Positions 1 through 9,084 of a stretch of DNA of 64,000 nucleotides are shown in pieces; position 1 is the first letter of the stretch, and each line of letters begins with the position of its first letter. A program made the translations under genes and the position numbers. Origin of the DNA: Clusia tigrina (taxonomy: Eukaryota > Arthropoda > Insecta > Diptera > Clusiidae); contig OV050030.1 of NCBI GenBank assembly GCA_920105625.2, positions 185,982,387 through 186,046,386 of the forward strand, in the 5' to 3' direction. The notes beneath the pieces are model-generated. The model saw only the letters and a list, made by a program, of their open reading frames with translations, had not been told where the DNA came from and made no database searches.

Positions 1-299
1 GACTGTAGATAAAGACATAAAATTGAAAATTTTTAAAATATAATATGGAAATAAGGGCTATTATTATTTTATGAAGCAGTGGAGGAAAAATATGCAAATG
101 TGGTACGTTTAAGGAAGATTAAGGGATGTGTCTAATCCCTTAGAATTGCTAAACGTTAAGTAATATGGGAGATAGAATAAATATAAAATATAATTCAAAT
201 TGTTTTCAGGTTTATTAATTATTTTCGGGAAAATAAGGAAGGAAGCGTTTCTTTATTTACTTAACGAGATGCAAGATTTATTAAAAGTCCACACGTACT
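1..299. other. AT-rich sequence, nothing recognised
   Basis: No coding, RNA or repeat signal could be supported. It lies upstream of the Harbinger-like remnant and may contain its unrecognised 5' end. Confidence 0.3.
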
Positions 300-1187
300 T
301 TTGCTACTCCGCCCATTATTGTGCGCCGCTTTAAGATTTCTTGCCGATGGCAGTTAACAGAAGTGCAGCGCCAACAATTTTAATGGAGGCCTAGCATAAT
401 CCACATGCTCTGTTGTGTTCGATAAGGTTTTAAAAATCCTAGAGCTGCATATCTATTGTCGATGGATAAAAGCCTGGATGAATGTGGGCGAAATCATCGG
501 TTCGAATTTGGCGGTTTATGTCCATTGTGGATTTCCAGGAGTTTTAGGATTCGTGATGGAACGCATGCGAGAATCAAATCACCGCGGAAGGACTTACAAC
601 ATATCTATTTAAACAGAAAAGGATATTACAGCCTCAATGTAATGTGTGATCGTGCATAATTTTAGCCTTTGTTTAGTCTCCTGATTTTAAAATGAATATC
701 AGGTTTGTAGACGCAAGGAGCCTAGCGCAAATCACAATTGATCACACGAGAGGAATATATTGAGCGGAATATGCAGGCCAATACATGGATTTTAGATAAC
801 GTTCCCTTATATGGTTGAAAAAATGAATTAATTTTATGAATATTTATTTTATGGAGATCCTGGATATCCACTAGCACCGTATATTATAACTCCGTTGGGC
901 AGTATGGTTGATGGCTCAGCGCAAGCCAAGAAAGCCTAGAAACTGTGGAAAGGACAATAGGTGTATTGAAATCAAGTTTCGCTGTATGCTTTCTGCCCGT
1001 TGTCTTCGCTACTCACCAGAAAAAGCCAAAAAATTATAACGCGTGCTTTGCGCTCCACAATATCAACCAGGATTTTAAAGGGGAGTATCCAAATACAATT
1101 TTGTGCTCTGATGACTACATACAAGCTTCGTCTGATGAAGTTTTTGAGAAGAGAAACAACAAATATGTAGAGGAAACAATCTAAAAT
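300..1187 (+). pseudogene. PIF/Harbinger transposase remnant
   Basis: Pieces of a PIF/Harbinger (HARBI1-like) DDE transposase can be followed along the plus strand in changing frames. In order they are LRFLADGS near 330, GFPGVLGF near 530, DGTHARIKSPR near 550, IYLNRKGYYSLNV near 605-640, RFVDAR near 700, GDPGYP near 855, GSMVDGSAQAR near 905, ERTIGVLKS near 945 and ACFALHNI near 1045. DGTH, GDPGYP and the ERTIG...F..LHNI block are the usual landmarks of this family, around the catalytic acidic residues. The family moves DNA by cut and paste with 3-bp TWA target duplications. Several frameshifts and stops, including one inside LADGS, show it is dead. The Myb-like partner protein and clear terminal repeats were not found. 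The family call is confident; exact limits are not. Confidence 0.8.
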
Positions 1188-1490
1188 AGCATAATGCGTG
1201 CCTTCTAATAAAAATTGCAATTTTCTCTTTAATTCAATTTATAGAAAAAAATAAACAGTTTTCTGAAACTAATTAATAAAAAACAAACATTTTCATTCTC
1301 TTAAAATAATTAATAAAAATAACCTCTTCACAAGACACTCCATTTGTGGTTTATTCGTAATGTTCAAATACTTTATACACATATATTAACTATACTTAGA
1401 AAAATTTCTCCATATTTATTAATTTAACACACCCAGACGCAAGACCACAACTGGTACAGCGCAGTTGTTTGATTTTGACAGTTCACACAA

Positions 1491-1571
1491 CACAACTTTG
1501 CCAGAGTTGTGACCCATAATACCAATTTCACAACCACAACTCAACTTTAATTTCAGTTGTGAACCATAATA
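1491..1571. repeat. two hairpin units with shared AGTTGTGAMCCATAATA
   Basis: A CACAACT/AGTTGTG stem (1491-1497 with 1505-1511) and a second, shorter CAACT/AGTTG stem (1542-1546 with 1555-1559) are each followed by CCATAATA. The two units lie 50 bp apart. More CAAC and GTTG half-sites occur from 1445. They could belong to a terminus of the neighbouring Harbinger-like element or a related MITE; that is inference. Confidence 0.4.
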
Positions 1572-2086
1572 GGGGCATAAATAACTACAATTTGTTGTTT
1601 TCATATATTGTAAGTAGACTTTTTCTGCTAAGTGTATATTATTATTTTACAAGTATTGGTCATGACAAAAAATGAATAGCGAAATTAGTTCCAATAAACC
1701 TACCTTTATTTAACAAAGTTGATACAAAAACATCGTATGAATTCTTCATAGTTTAATCATTATCAAAATAAAGAGACGTTCTCCTTGAGTAGATCTCATT
1801 TCCTAGAATTATTTGTTGGTGATGGAGGTCTTCCATACGCTTTTCTCTTTGCGTAAATTTTATATACTTTAAACTATTATAACTAACTCTCCTCTCTAAA
1901 ATAATTTTTTTTCCATTTACTATGGAGAATAGTACGATTCAATTCTGTTTTCTGAAAGTTTTTGGACTTTAAAACTACTCTGGCCATGTTTCTGCTATCT
2001 ATTTCATCCATAAATTCATATCACTCTTAATTAACAAGTACAGGAAGACACCACATTCAATTATACCTTTTTTAAATTAGTTTAAT
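1572..2086. other. AT-rich sequence, nothing recognised
   Basis: No ORF with family resemblance, no RNA gene and no clear repeat were seen. Confidence 0.3.
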
Positions 2087-2441
2087 AAGTGTGTTCGCGG
2101 CGCATGAACTCGTGCAGTGCGAGTTCACTTCGGTTCTCTTCAGCTCAGTAATTTGAAGTTTGCGACGCAAACCGGAAAGTGCTAAGAGGAACTACGTTTT
2201 TGCAATGGAAATGATAATTGTTAATTATTTTAAATTAAGAAAATGAGTATTTTATATATAATTCAATTTAGAATTATAGGAGGAAAGGAGAAAAATTAAA
2301 AAAATGCTCATTAATTTTCAAAACAGAACATGATCTGAGCTGCGCTTGAAAAATTTTAGTGGAGTCAGTTCATGAACTGAAAGTGGACTTTCTGCGACTT
2401 GAGCAGAAAAAGAGCAGATGAACTCGCGACGGGGCACACTT
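2087..2441. repeat. fold-back, MITE-like segment (tentative)
   Basis: The two ends share AAGTGTG in inverted orientation (2087-2093 and 2435-2441), followed by imperfect CG-rich matches. Inside are the inverted pair GAACTC/GAGTTC (2106-2126) and the perfect 16-bp palindrome TCAGTTCATGAACTGA (2365-2380). A non-autonomous DNA element of about 355 bp would explain the pattern. No target duplication is visible and the terminal match is short. Confidence 0.33.
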
Positions 2442-3879
2442 CAGTGCAGATAGTGTGGAAAGTGCAGATAATCCTTGCGTAGCGAACAGACTTATTATCA
2501 TGGCAGAGATAGAGAGGCATTTTTAAATTGGACGAGGGGAATAAATTTTGTGAAACTTCTTATCCTCTTTGGTTATATATTTCTAATACATTTTACAATT
2601 ATCCTCACTGTATTAGTCGTTTCGACACGCAATAGTGCAGCTGGCGGATGGCGCATCTGAAGAGGCTTTTACCTTTTTAATGTATAATGGTTGGAAAAAT
2701 CGTTAACCGTAAATTAAAGCGAACGGTCCATAAAATCTATCAAAAACGTCACATATATTTCAACTGTCATCTAGTCGAAATATATATATTTCTATGAACA
2801 GCGACCCATTGAGAAATTCTCCGTCAACGGAACGAACAAAATTTAGCGTATTCTCAACTTTTGGAGTACGTCGAGTTGTTTTACAACCATAGGATAGGGT
2901 GTTAAATTAAATAAGCCCCTCTATTCGCGCGAACCAATCACTTGAGATCTGTCTCAAGTGAGACACGATTTTTGTTAGTGGATTTTGTGACATCTATGCA
3001 GAGCCAGCTGTCTCAAGCAGAAAGCTCATTAAGTTATCCTCTAGTGGGCAAAAAGTTTTCTTGTGTATTTTATCAGATGATTCATACCACTGGATAGGCC
3101 GAGCTTGTAATTCAAAAATGTCGGAAGCACCCAACAAAGTGAAGAAGTAAATGATTGTATTTCATTTTGGAAATTAGAACAAAATTGTAATTTTCTTTTA
3201 TCTCGCTATACAATCACGAAAATATCTAAACCGAGCAGTTCATAGATCTAGCGCAACAGCCAAACTTGACAGGATCAATCGTGAGCTCTCATTAAATTTC
3301 GAATATTCCAATTACTTAAAACTCCCGGTTTTTTTTTGTTGTTACTTGGAAAGAAAACTCGAATATGTGTTTGATTGGAAAAGTTCAGTGTCTGCAACCG
3401 ACTCACAGTGTAACAGGGGTGGCCAAAAATAAGAAGAATGAAAGTAAGAAATGTTGGAGTTAATACTTTAATTAATTAATTTAATAAATTCAAATGTGTA
3501 TATCTTTTAACTAAATAGCAGCTCTGCTTTAAATCCGTCAATCCTGATTAACTAGTTAATTCGGAATTAACTGCAGCTATCTGCATTATCTCTGGAATTA
3601 ATTCTCAAAATTAATGAGGCTTAGGAGTATTTTCGAGGACATTACTGCCGAAAATTTGTATTGTGAATGAAAAATAAACAAAACTAATAGAACTATTTAT
3701 TGAGACAACTGATGTATAATTTTGATTTAAAAAATTTTTTTTTTATTTTCTTTTTATAATGACAATCCGGAAAATGCGGTTATTGTGGACAGAACGCGAT
3801 TTCAAACTCTTGTAAGATTTCAAAACTTATTGTTAGTTCTTTCGAAAGATTCAATAAATAATAATTGGAAACAAACAAT
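2442..3879. other. AT-rich interval, nothing recognised
   Basis: Only short ORFs without family resemblance occur. The small palindrome-rich stretch near 2940-3010 (CTTGAGATCTGTCTCAAG) was noted but not assigned. Confidence 0.3.
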
Positions 3880-4400
3880 AAGTCTAATGGTGCAGGGGAA
3901 CAGGATTGAAAATCAATGTCTCAAAGACCACCATTGTGCTGTTCACTAGAAAAAGATATCTACCATATATGATACCTATTCTTCTAAATAGTACACAGCT
4001 CGATATTAGCTCTGAGACCAAATACCTCGGAGTCATTTTCGACAAAAAGTTATTGTGGAAGGCTCACTTGACAGCAACCACCAAGAGGGCTACAGCTTCC
4101 TTAATGATATGTAGACTGCTTGCTGGTAAATCTTGGGGATGTAACCCAAAAACCGTTCGCTGGATGTATACCGTGATGGTGAGACCAATAATCACCTATG
4201 GGTCTGTAGCCAGGTCAAATAGAGTTAGAATTAAGACAGCGAAATCTGCATTAAGTAAAGTACAACGCTTTGCCTGCCTTGTTATCACTGGAGCTATGCG
4301 CACCTGTCCAACGGCTGCAATGGAAGTTATACTAGATCTAACACCCTTACATCTAGTAATTCAAGACTGCTAGGAAATCTCTTACCAGAATACAAGAGAT
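3880..4400 (+). pseudogene. LOA/I-type retrotransposon: end of reverse transcriptase
   Basis: The 155-residue ORF from 3906 matches the C-terminal part of the reverse transcriptase of the intact LOA-type protein at 17015-20662. Shared blocks include KTTIVLFTRK, KYLGVIFDKKLLWK, GKSWGCNPKTVRWMY, ACLVITGAMRTCP and LTPLHLV. The catalytic core upstream, with the A/FADD motif, is missing, so this is a 5'-truncated copy, as is common for non-LTR elements that stop early in target-primed reverse transcription. A stop after LHLVIQDC and decayed sequence separate it from the RNase H part. Confidence 0.8.
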
Positions 4401-4449
4401 TATTTCGAGAGAATCAAATTACACCCAAAATATATGGGGTAAAAATTCA

Positions 4450-5146
4450 ACTCAAGAATATGGTGTACTACAATCTCAAGGATTTTATGCCAAGAAAATT
4501 AAATTTTGCACACAAATACAGTACAATGATGAGTTGCAAAAAATGATAGAAAGGTCTAACTGAGACGTATAAAATTAGAGAAAATTTCCTCTTATGGTAT
4601 ACTGACGGTTCTAAGACAATGGACGGAACTGGGGCAGGAGTATTTGGGCCTAGAACCATCTACTGGGAACCATTGGGTTCTTTTCCAAGCATTTTTCAAG
4701 CGGAAATTCACGCTATTGAAAGATGTGCCCAGATCAACATTGACAGGGAATATCGGGGGAAAAACATCATGATACTATCTGGTACTCCAGCAGCACTCAA
4801 GAGTCTGAGCTCACCCTTAGTGAGGTCTAAACTTGTGTGGGACTGTATTGGGAAGCTAAACTCCCTAGGCAGCATGAACAAGTTATCTCTAATGTGGGTA
4901 CCAGGCCACATAGGAGTAGAGGGAAATGAGAAGGCTGACAGCTTAGCTAGGAAGGCTGCGGCCTCTCACTTCAACGGCCCTGAACCCTTCTGTGGACTAT
5001 CATCCAATACCATTGGAGGTCTGCTGAAGAAGTGTAAAGATGCAAAAATAAGTCAAACCTGGAAAGCTCTTCCGGGATTAAGAGAGTCCAAAGCTCTTCT
5101 GGGAGATTTTGATCATAAAAGAGCTGATTACGTCAGTTTATTTAAT
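4450..5146 (+). pseudogene. LOA/I-type retrotransposon: RNase H domain
   Basis: The frame running through 4595-5146 reads LWYTDGSKTMDGTGAGV, then FQAEIHAIERCA, MWVPGHIGVEGNEKADSLA and GPEPFCG. These are the RNase H catalytic blocks of LOA/I-type elements and are nearly the same as those in the intact copy (17015-20662). The third catalytic block (usually SDSQAA) reads SGTPAA here, so the central Asp is lost and the domain would be inactive. The ORF called from 4619 begins inside the domain at an internal Met. The sequence stops abruptly at 5146, where a foreign segment is inserted. Confidence 0.82.
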
Positions 5147-5530
5147 TTTACAGTTCACTAAATTAATAAACTAATAAAACAATATACACAGCTAAAAGCA
5201 AAAATGTAAACCAAAAGAAAATTTAATAAACTTTGATTACGCCCCAAACGTAGAGTTGATGAAAGTCACAAGCGAAGTTCGTTGACTGTTGCCGGTTGAA
5301 GGCTGGTAAAAGAAGAAATCGGAAAATCAGAAAACTCGCCGCTCGTGGCTCGTGATACCACGAGGCGGCTGAATATTTCAGCAAAGGTTGTCCGCCATCC
5401 GGTGCTGAATCTGCCGTACCCCGCGATTCAGCAAAGCACAGCTGTGCTTTACTTATCGCAGGTCATGGCAGCTCCAGCACCGGGCGGCGGCGCATATTAG
5501 AAGGTTCATGACGGGAACAGAGCTAAGGAG
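5147..5530. mobile_element. 384-bp insertion splitting the LOA-type copy
   Basis: The LOA reading frame ends in ...SLFN at 5146 and resumes as LINKPRSKLRI at 5531, so 5147-5530 is an insertion. Its 5' half is AT-rich and its 3' half (5320-5510) is unusually GC-rich for this window. That half holds a hairpin (5338-5348 with 5358-5369), GCTGAATATTTCAGC and GCACAGCTGTGC. No ORF, terminal repeat or clear target duplication was found. A non-autonomous DNA element is possible; the class is unknown. Confidence 0.5.
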
Positions 5531-5880
5531 TTAATAAATAAGCCTCGTAGTAAATTAAGAATCATCACAGGCATTTTAAGAGGATTATAGTCTCAACTAC
5601 CCTTTGAACAAGTTGGATATATCATCAGATGCCATCTGTCGATTCTGTGGAGAAAGTGACGAAACCCACTGCACCTGATCACAGACTGCGGACCATTGGA
5701 ACACAATAGACACTGGTGTTTTGGAGATTATATCTTAGATATGAGCAAGATCTCTCATCTTGATTCCTCCAAAATATATGAATTCCTGTCGAAAATTAAC
5801 CTGACAGAAGATTTATAGATGAGACTATCCTCATCTTTCAAATAAATAGGGACAGCACAATAGATATTTCAGGTCGCAGT
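5531..5880 (+). pseudogene. LOA/I-type retrotransposon: C-terminal Cys/His region
   Basis: After the insertion the frame reads INKPRSKLRIITGIL and then, after frameshifts, DISSDAICRFCGESDET with a following H and C. This is the Cys/His cluster found at the C terminus of LOA-type ORF2 proteins, equivalent to CRLCQEKQETAEHILCTC in the intact copy. Residual coding (DSSKIYEFLSKINL) runs to about 5818, followed by a short 3' UTR. It is the same broken copy as the two preceding fragments. Confidence 0.75.
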
Positions 5881-5974
5881 GTATAACACCCTTAAATATA
5901 TCTATCTATATCTTTAATGTATCATGATATTTAATTATAGACAGGACGCAGTAGAAAGTAGTTCCACTACCCCT

Positions 5975-6170
5975 CTAGATAGAGAGGAGGGATATTGGGA
6001 GTCAAAAATCAAGCTACTTGCGTGTAGTTAACTCACAGCATATAATTAACACCTAATTGACACTACACATCTGGTGTAGTTAGCTTTTAAGAAATAGTAT
6101 GGGTATTAAAGAATGATGCAGATACTTTTTGGGTGCAAAAAACTGTAATAAGTGATAAGATAGCGTTCAC
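5975..6170 (+). mobile_element. polypurine tract and LTR start, related to the LTR at 53473
   Basis: The purine run AGATAGAGAGGAGGGA is followed from 5993 by TATTGGGAGTCAAAAATC. This mirrors the polypurine tract and LTR start at 53456-53500 (GAGGGGAGGAA then TGTTGCGAGTCAAGATAC). Both continue with CTAC, TTGCGTGTAG or TACGAGTAG, and GTTRACTC. This copy is more diverged and its TG start has become TA. No adjoining env or pol was seen, so it is a solo or truncated LTR. The 3' limit is not defined. Confidence 0.55.
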
Positions 6171-6690
6171 ACTTTTTGGGTGCTACAGTTCTGAATTTTA
6201 GTTGACAATGGGCAAAATCAAATACTATAAATTAGGAATATGCGACAATCACCCCTCCAGCACAAAAGCTTATTTTTAGCGTTAAGCATTAGCATGTTTA
6301 TAAACATGAAATGATGATGAAAAATATATGCACACATTTAATATGTGGAATGCGAGTTTTAAAGGAAAATTCATTTTTTTTATGATTGTCTTTCTGTGTA
6401 ATTTGATTTGGCAGACGGTTTATTAGAATGCGAGTTAATTAAATTATACGAATGGAATAATGCGAAAATGAATATTAAATTCAAATAACTTATAATTTTA
6501 ATAAAATATAATATAAGGTATTTCATTAAATTAGTTCCAATATTAAATAGGAATATATTTTTAATATTAGACTAATAAAATATTCATTAAAATTTGCAAT
6601 TAACAATTTTTTATTTAAATAAAATTTTTAGATATGATATTTACATACACACTGTAATGTGTGTAATGTAGTTAAAAAGCTAGTAAAAAT
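6171..6690. other. AT-rich interval, nothing recognised
   Basis: No gene, RNA or repeat could be supported. It is more than 70 percent A+T by eye and has no long ORF. Confidence 0.3.
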
Positions 6691-6950
6691 ACTAGTTTAA
6701 AAAGAGACCAGTACTGGTTAAGCGTTAATTCCATTTATATGAAGCCAAATGGTGTTCTTCGCATGACGATGTCCTACCAAAACACAATTTACATGCTATG
6801 TATAAGGTTTTAATTAGTTATAATACTAGTATGATATATTGTAGTTCAAAACTAGTTATTATGTGAATAATCCTTGACTAGTTTCATTTTAACTAGCTGC
6901 AAACTAGTACATTTTTAAATAGTGATTTTATTACGTTGGTTTACACTAGT
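6691..6950. repeat. cluster of six ACTAGT palindromes
   Basis: ACTAGT begins at 6691, 6825, 6851, 6877, 6903 and 6945. Four consecutive sites are exactly 26 bp apart. A perfect palindrome, ACCAGTACTGGT, lies at 6707-6718. The spacers between the phased sites are not obviously alike, so this is not a plain tandem repeat. No function is known. Confidence 0.5.
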
Positions 6951-7339
6951 TATGGAATATTAAAATTGTTCTTGGAAAAAAGATTTATTCTTTTTAATCT
7001 AAATAATTTATATATTTTATTTATATATTTGTAATATTGCTTTTTTAATGTATCTGTCAGCTGTGGTGATATGGCAGCGACTCAATTTGCGACTTTAATG
7101 AAATATGGTGAACTATAAGTATATACAATTATTGAATATTATTTTATAAATTACCCATTATCACGTTATACAGGTTTTTATGATATTTTTGCCGTGGGTT
7201 GCTTCAATATTAAAGAACATATTATTTATGTGGTTAATATGCTGCAAATACCTTTATCTAATCCGTTTCTTACTATGGTCTTCATAGCAGATACCTTTTG
7301 ATTAATTTTTCATATAATTCAAAACTAACTTATAAACAT
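6951..7339. other. AT-rich; possible further exon(s) of the minus-strand candidate gene
   Basis: No independent gene was recognised. On the minus strand a splice acceptor-like TATACTTATAG is seen near 7110-7121, followed by TTCACCATATTTC. It could belong to the candidate gene at 7340-7691, but the reading frame after it is soon closed. Confidence 0.2.
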
Positions 7340-7691
7340 TACTTTTCGGATACAATCTTTTTGTCAACTTCTTTGATTTGGTCTTTGGTTTTAACCGGAA
7401 ATTTGATCATATGCTTGACGATTAAGACATCATCATAATTTTGTTTTGCAAGCGCTGCCATGATAGCTTCATTTTGTGTTTCTACTTTATCTGTAAAGGA
7501 GTTTAATAATATTGTAAAGTTAAATTATAAGAAAAAGTAATTGCTTTCATTTTCCTTCGAGTTGATATCCATTAATTTCAATATTTTGTTGAAACCCTTT
7601 TCAACTATTTCTGGAAAGAATAACATTATTATAAGAGTAACATTTTCATTATTTTTTTTTTACCTTCAAGACGATCCAAACCTTTTTCCAT
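7340..7691 (-). CDS. candidate small spliced gene, possibly DUF4806-like (uncertain)
   Basis: Three exon-like blocks are visible. Exon 1 (7691-7664) starts MEKGLDRLE. A 53-nt intron (7663-7611) begins GTAAAAA and ends TTCTTTCCAG. Exon 2 (7610 to about 7530) continues in frame as EIVEKGFNKILKLMDINSKE, an amphipathic heptad-like helix. Exon 3 (7491-7340) follows TCCTTTACAG and reads KVETQNEAIMAALAKQ, then VKHMIKFPVKTKDQIKEVDK. It ends at a TAA or at the donor-like GTAATG inside it. The coiled-coil followed by an FPVKT...D block recalls DUF4806 proteins, which are common in flies; that comparison is from memory. No GT donor exists after exon 2 (only GC is available), so the second intron is doubtful and the locus may be a relic. 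It is the only sequence here that looks like a cellular gene. Confidence 0.4.
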
Positions 7692-8145
7692 CTTTGCATT
7701 ACACTTGAATCAATAAATATCCTGATGTTTCTTTTGCTGGTGGTTTTCTATGGATTATATTTTTATTTTTGTAAACTATATATCGTATTTATTTTTCACA
7801 ATGTAAATTACAATTTATGAACGCACCAATATTTCAGAACACGCGTTAACTGAAGGATTTATTTATAAAATGAGCAATTAGAAAAACCAATTAAATTAGA
7901 AAAAAAATGTTCTTATATTCAGTTAATGTATTTCTTTACTTCTCTTTTTACCAAATTGACAAGAAAGGAACAAAAATTTCTAAAAATTTATTATACATAC
8001 AATGTAGTGTCGCAGTAATCAGCAACTGGATAGCTTATAGATAAGTTTTGAACTAGTAAATTGACCACTTTATTTTATGCTATTAAATTTACTCGTATAT
8101 TTTGAAGACTGGTTATAATTTTCACTTCAGGCTAAGTGAGCTTGT
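7692..8145. other. AT-rich interval, nothing recognised
   Basis: It may include upstream sequence of the minus-strand candidate gene at 7340-7691. No promoter motif could be assigned. Confidence 0.25.
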
Positions 8146-8760
8146 TTAGCCCTGGGTCCAACGTCCCGTTAGGACACTAACTAAGGAACCTATACTTAGT
8201 CTATATAGAGATAATAAATCTTTTGAGTGCTTGACATTTATTTCCGACCAGGTTTGTCTAGCTATTTTGCATCGTGTACCCTCTGACCAGTGCCTACCCG
8301 GTGTTCCCAAGGATGTATTAATTAAGAGCTTAAATGTGGTAAGAGGAATACTGAGATTTGACCTATCTGGATGAATCGGTATGGTAGTACCATCTTGAGC
8401 AAGCTAATCCGCTTTATTGTTCCCTGGAATATTCCTGTGGCCGGGAACCCATCTCATATGCAGAAGAGCTATCTCGTCTAAAGATATCTGAAGCTAAGGC
8501 AGTGCTGCCTCCATAGCCGCGACCTCAGTCTGAAAAACACTTCAGTGGTCGGGAAACCTAAAGGACATGGCAATATCCAAATCTTCTGTGAATACACCAC
8601 CTCCCACCCTACTCTGTAACTTGGATCCATCTGTGTAGATGGGAATCTCTTTGGCATGAGGGGGATGCCATCCTTCCATTCATCTCTGGAAGGAATGGAG
8701 ATTCTGGACATGCCATTGAAGGCATATAATTGAGTTAGCTTCCTCAACAAGACTAATGTT
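8146..8760 (-). pseudogene. LOA-type retrotransposon: decayed RNase H and 3' end
   Basis: Reading the minus strand in shifting frames gives IPSRDEW near 8700, IYTDGSKL near 8645, FRFPDH and SVFQTEVAAMEAAL near 8540, and WVPGHRNIPGNNKAD near 8440. These are the start, second and last blocks of an LOA-type RNase H. WVPGHRDIEGNCRAD in the outer element of the 15.8-26.6 kb nest is the closest relative here. Multiple frameshifts and a central deletion make it non-functional. It is the 3' part of the same copy as 9085-10525, from which it is separated by an unrelated segment. Confidence 0.72.
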
Positions 8761-9084
8761 GGATTTCACCGACAGACAAACTGCAATTGAGACCTCTGTT
8801 AAATTTAAGAAATGTCAAGTGTGTCCATCGGAATCATTTACCAGTGCGAAGCATTTTTATGTCATGGGGTGCATCTTCGAATTTCATGTTTTTTATTTCC
8901 TTTTAGAGGAATTGCTATTTCCAAATAATAAAACAACACTTAATTTATTGCAGGAAATATATATTTCTGTTAAGCATAAACTGCAGTTAAGTATCAGTTG
9001 AAGCTTTTTGTGGGGAACACCGACCCTATGCTGCCTATATGGATATTATCAATCCACCTGCCAATGGCGGTGTCCACCTTTCAT
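8761..9084. other. unassigned segment inside the LOA-type copy
   Basis: This stretch replaces the second half of the reverse transcriptase, including the A/YADD motif. An 81-codon plus-strand ORF (8756-9001) has no family resemblance that I recognise. It may be an insertion accompanied by deletion of target DNA. Confidence 0.3.

Noticed and set aside
8756..9001. 81-codon plus-strand ORF as a gene
   Set aside because: No family resemblance, no splice signals, and it lies in a segment interrupting a decayed retrotransposon.
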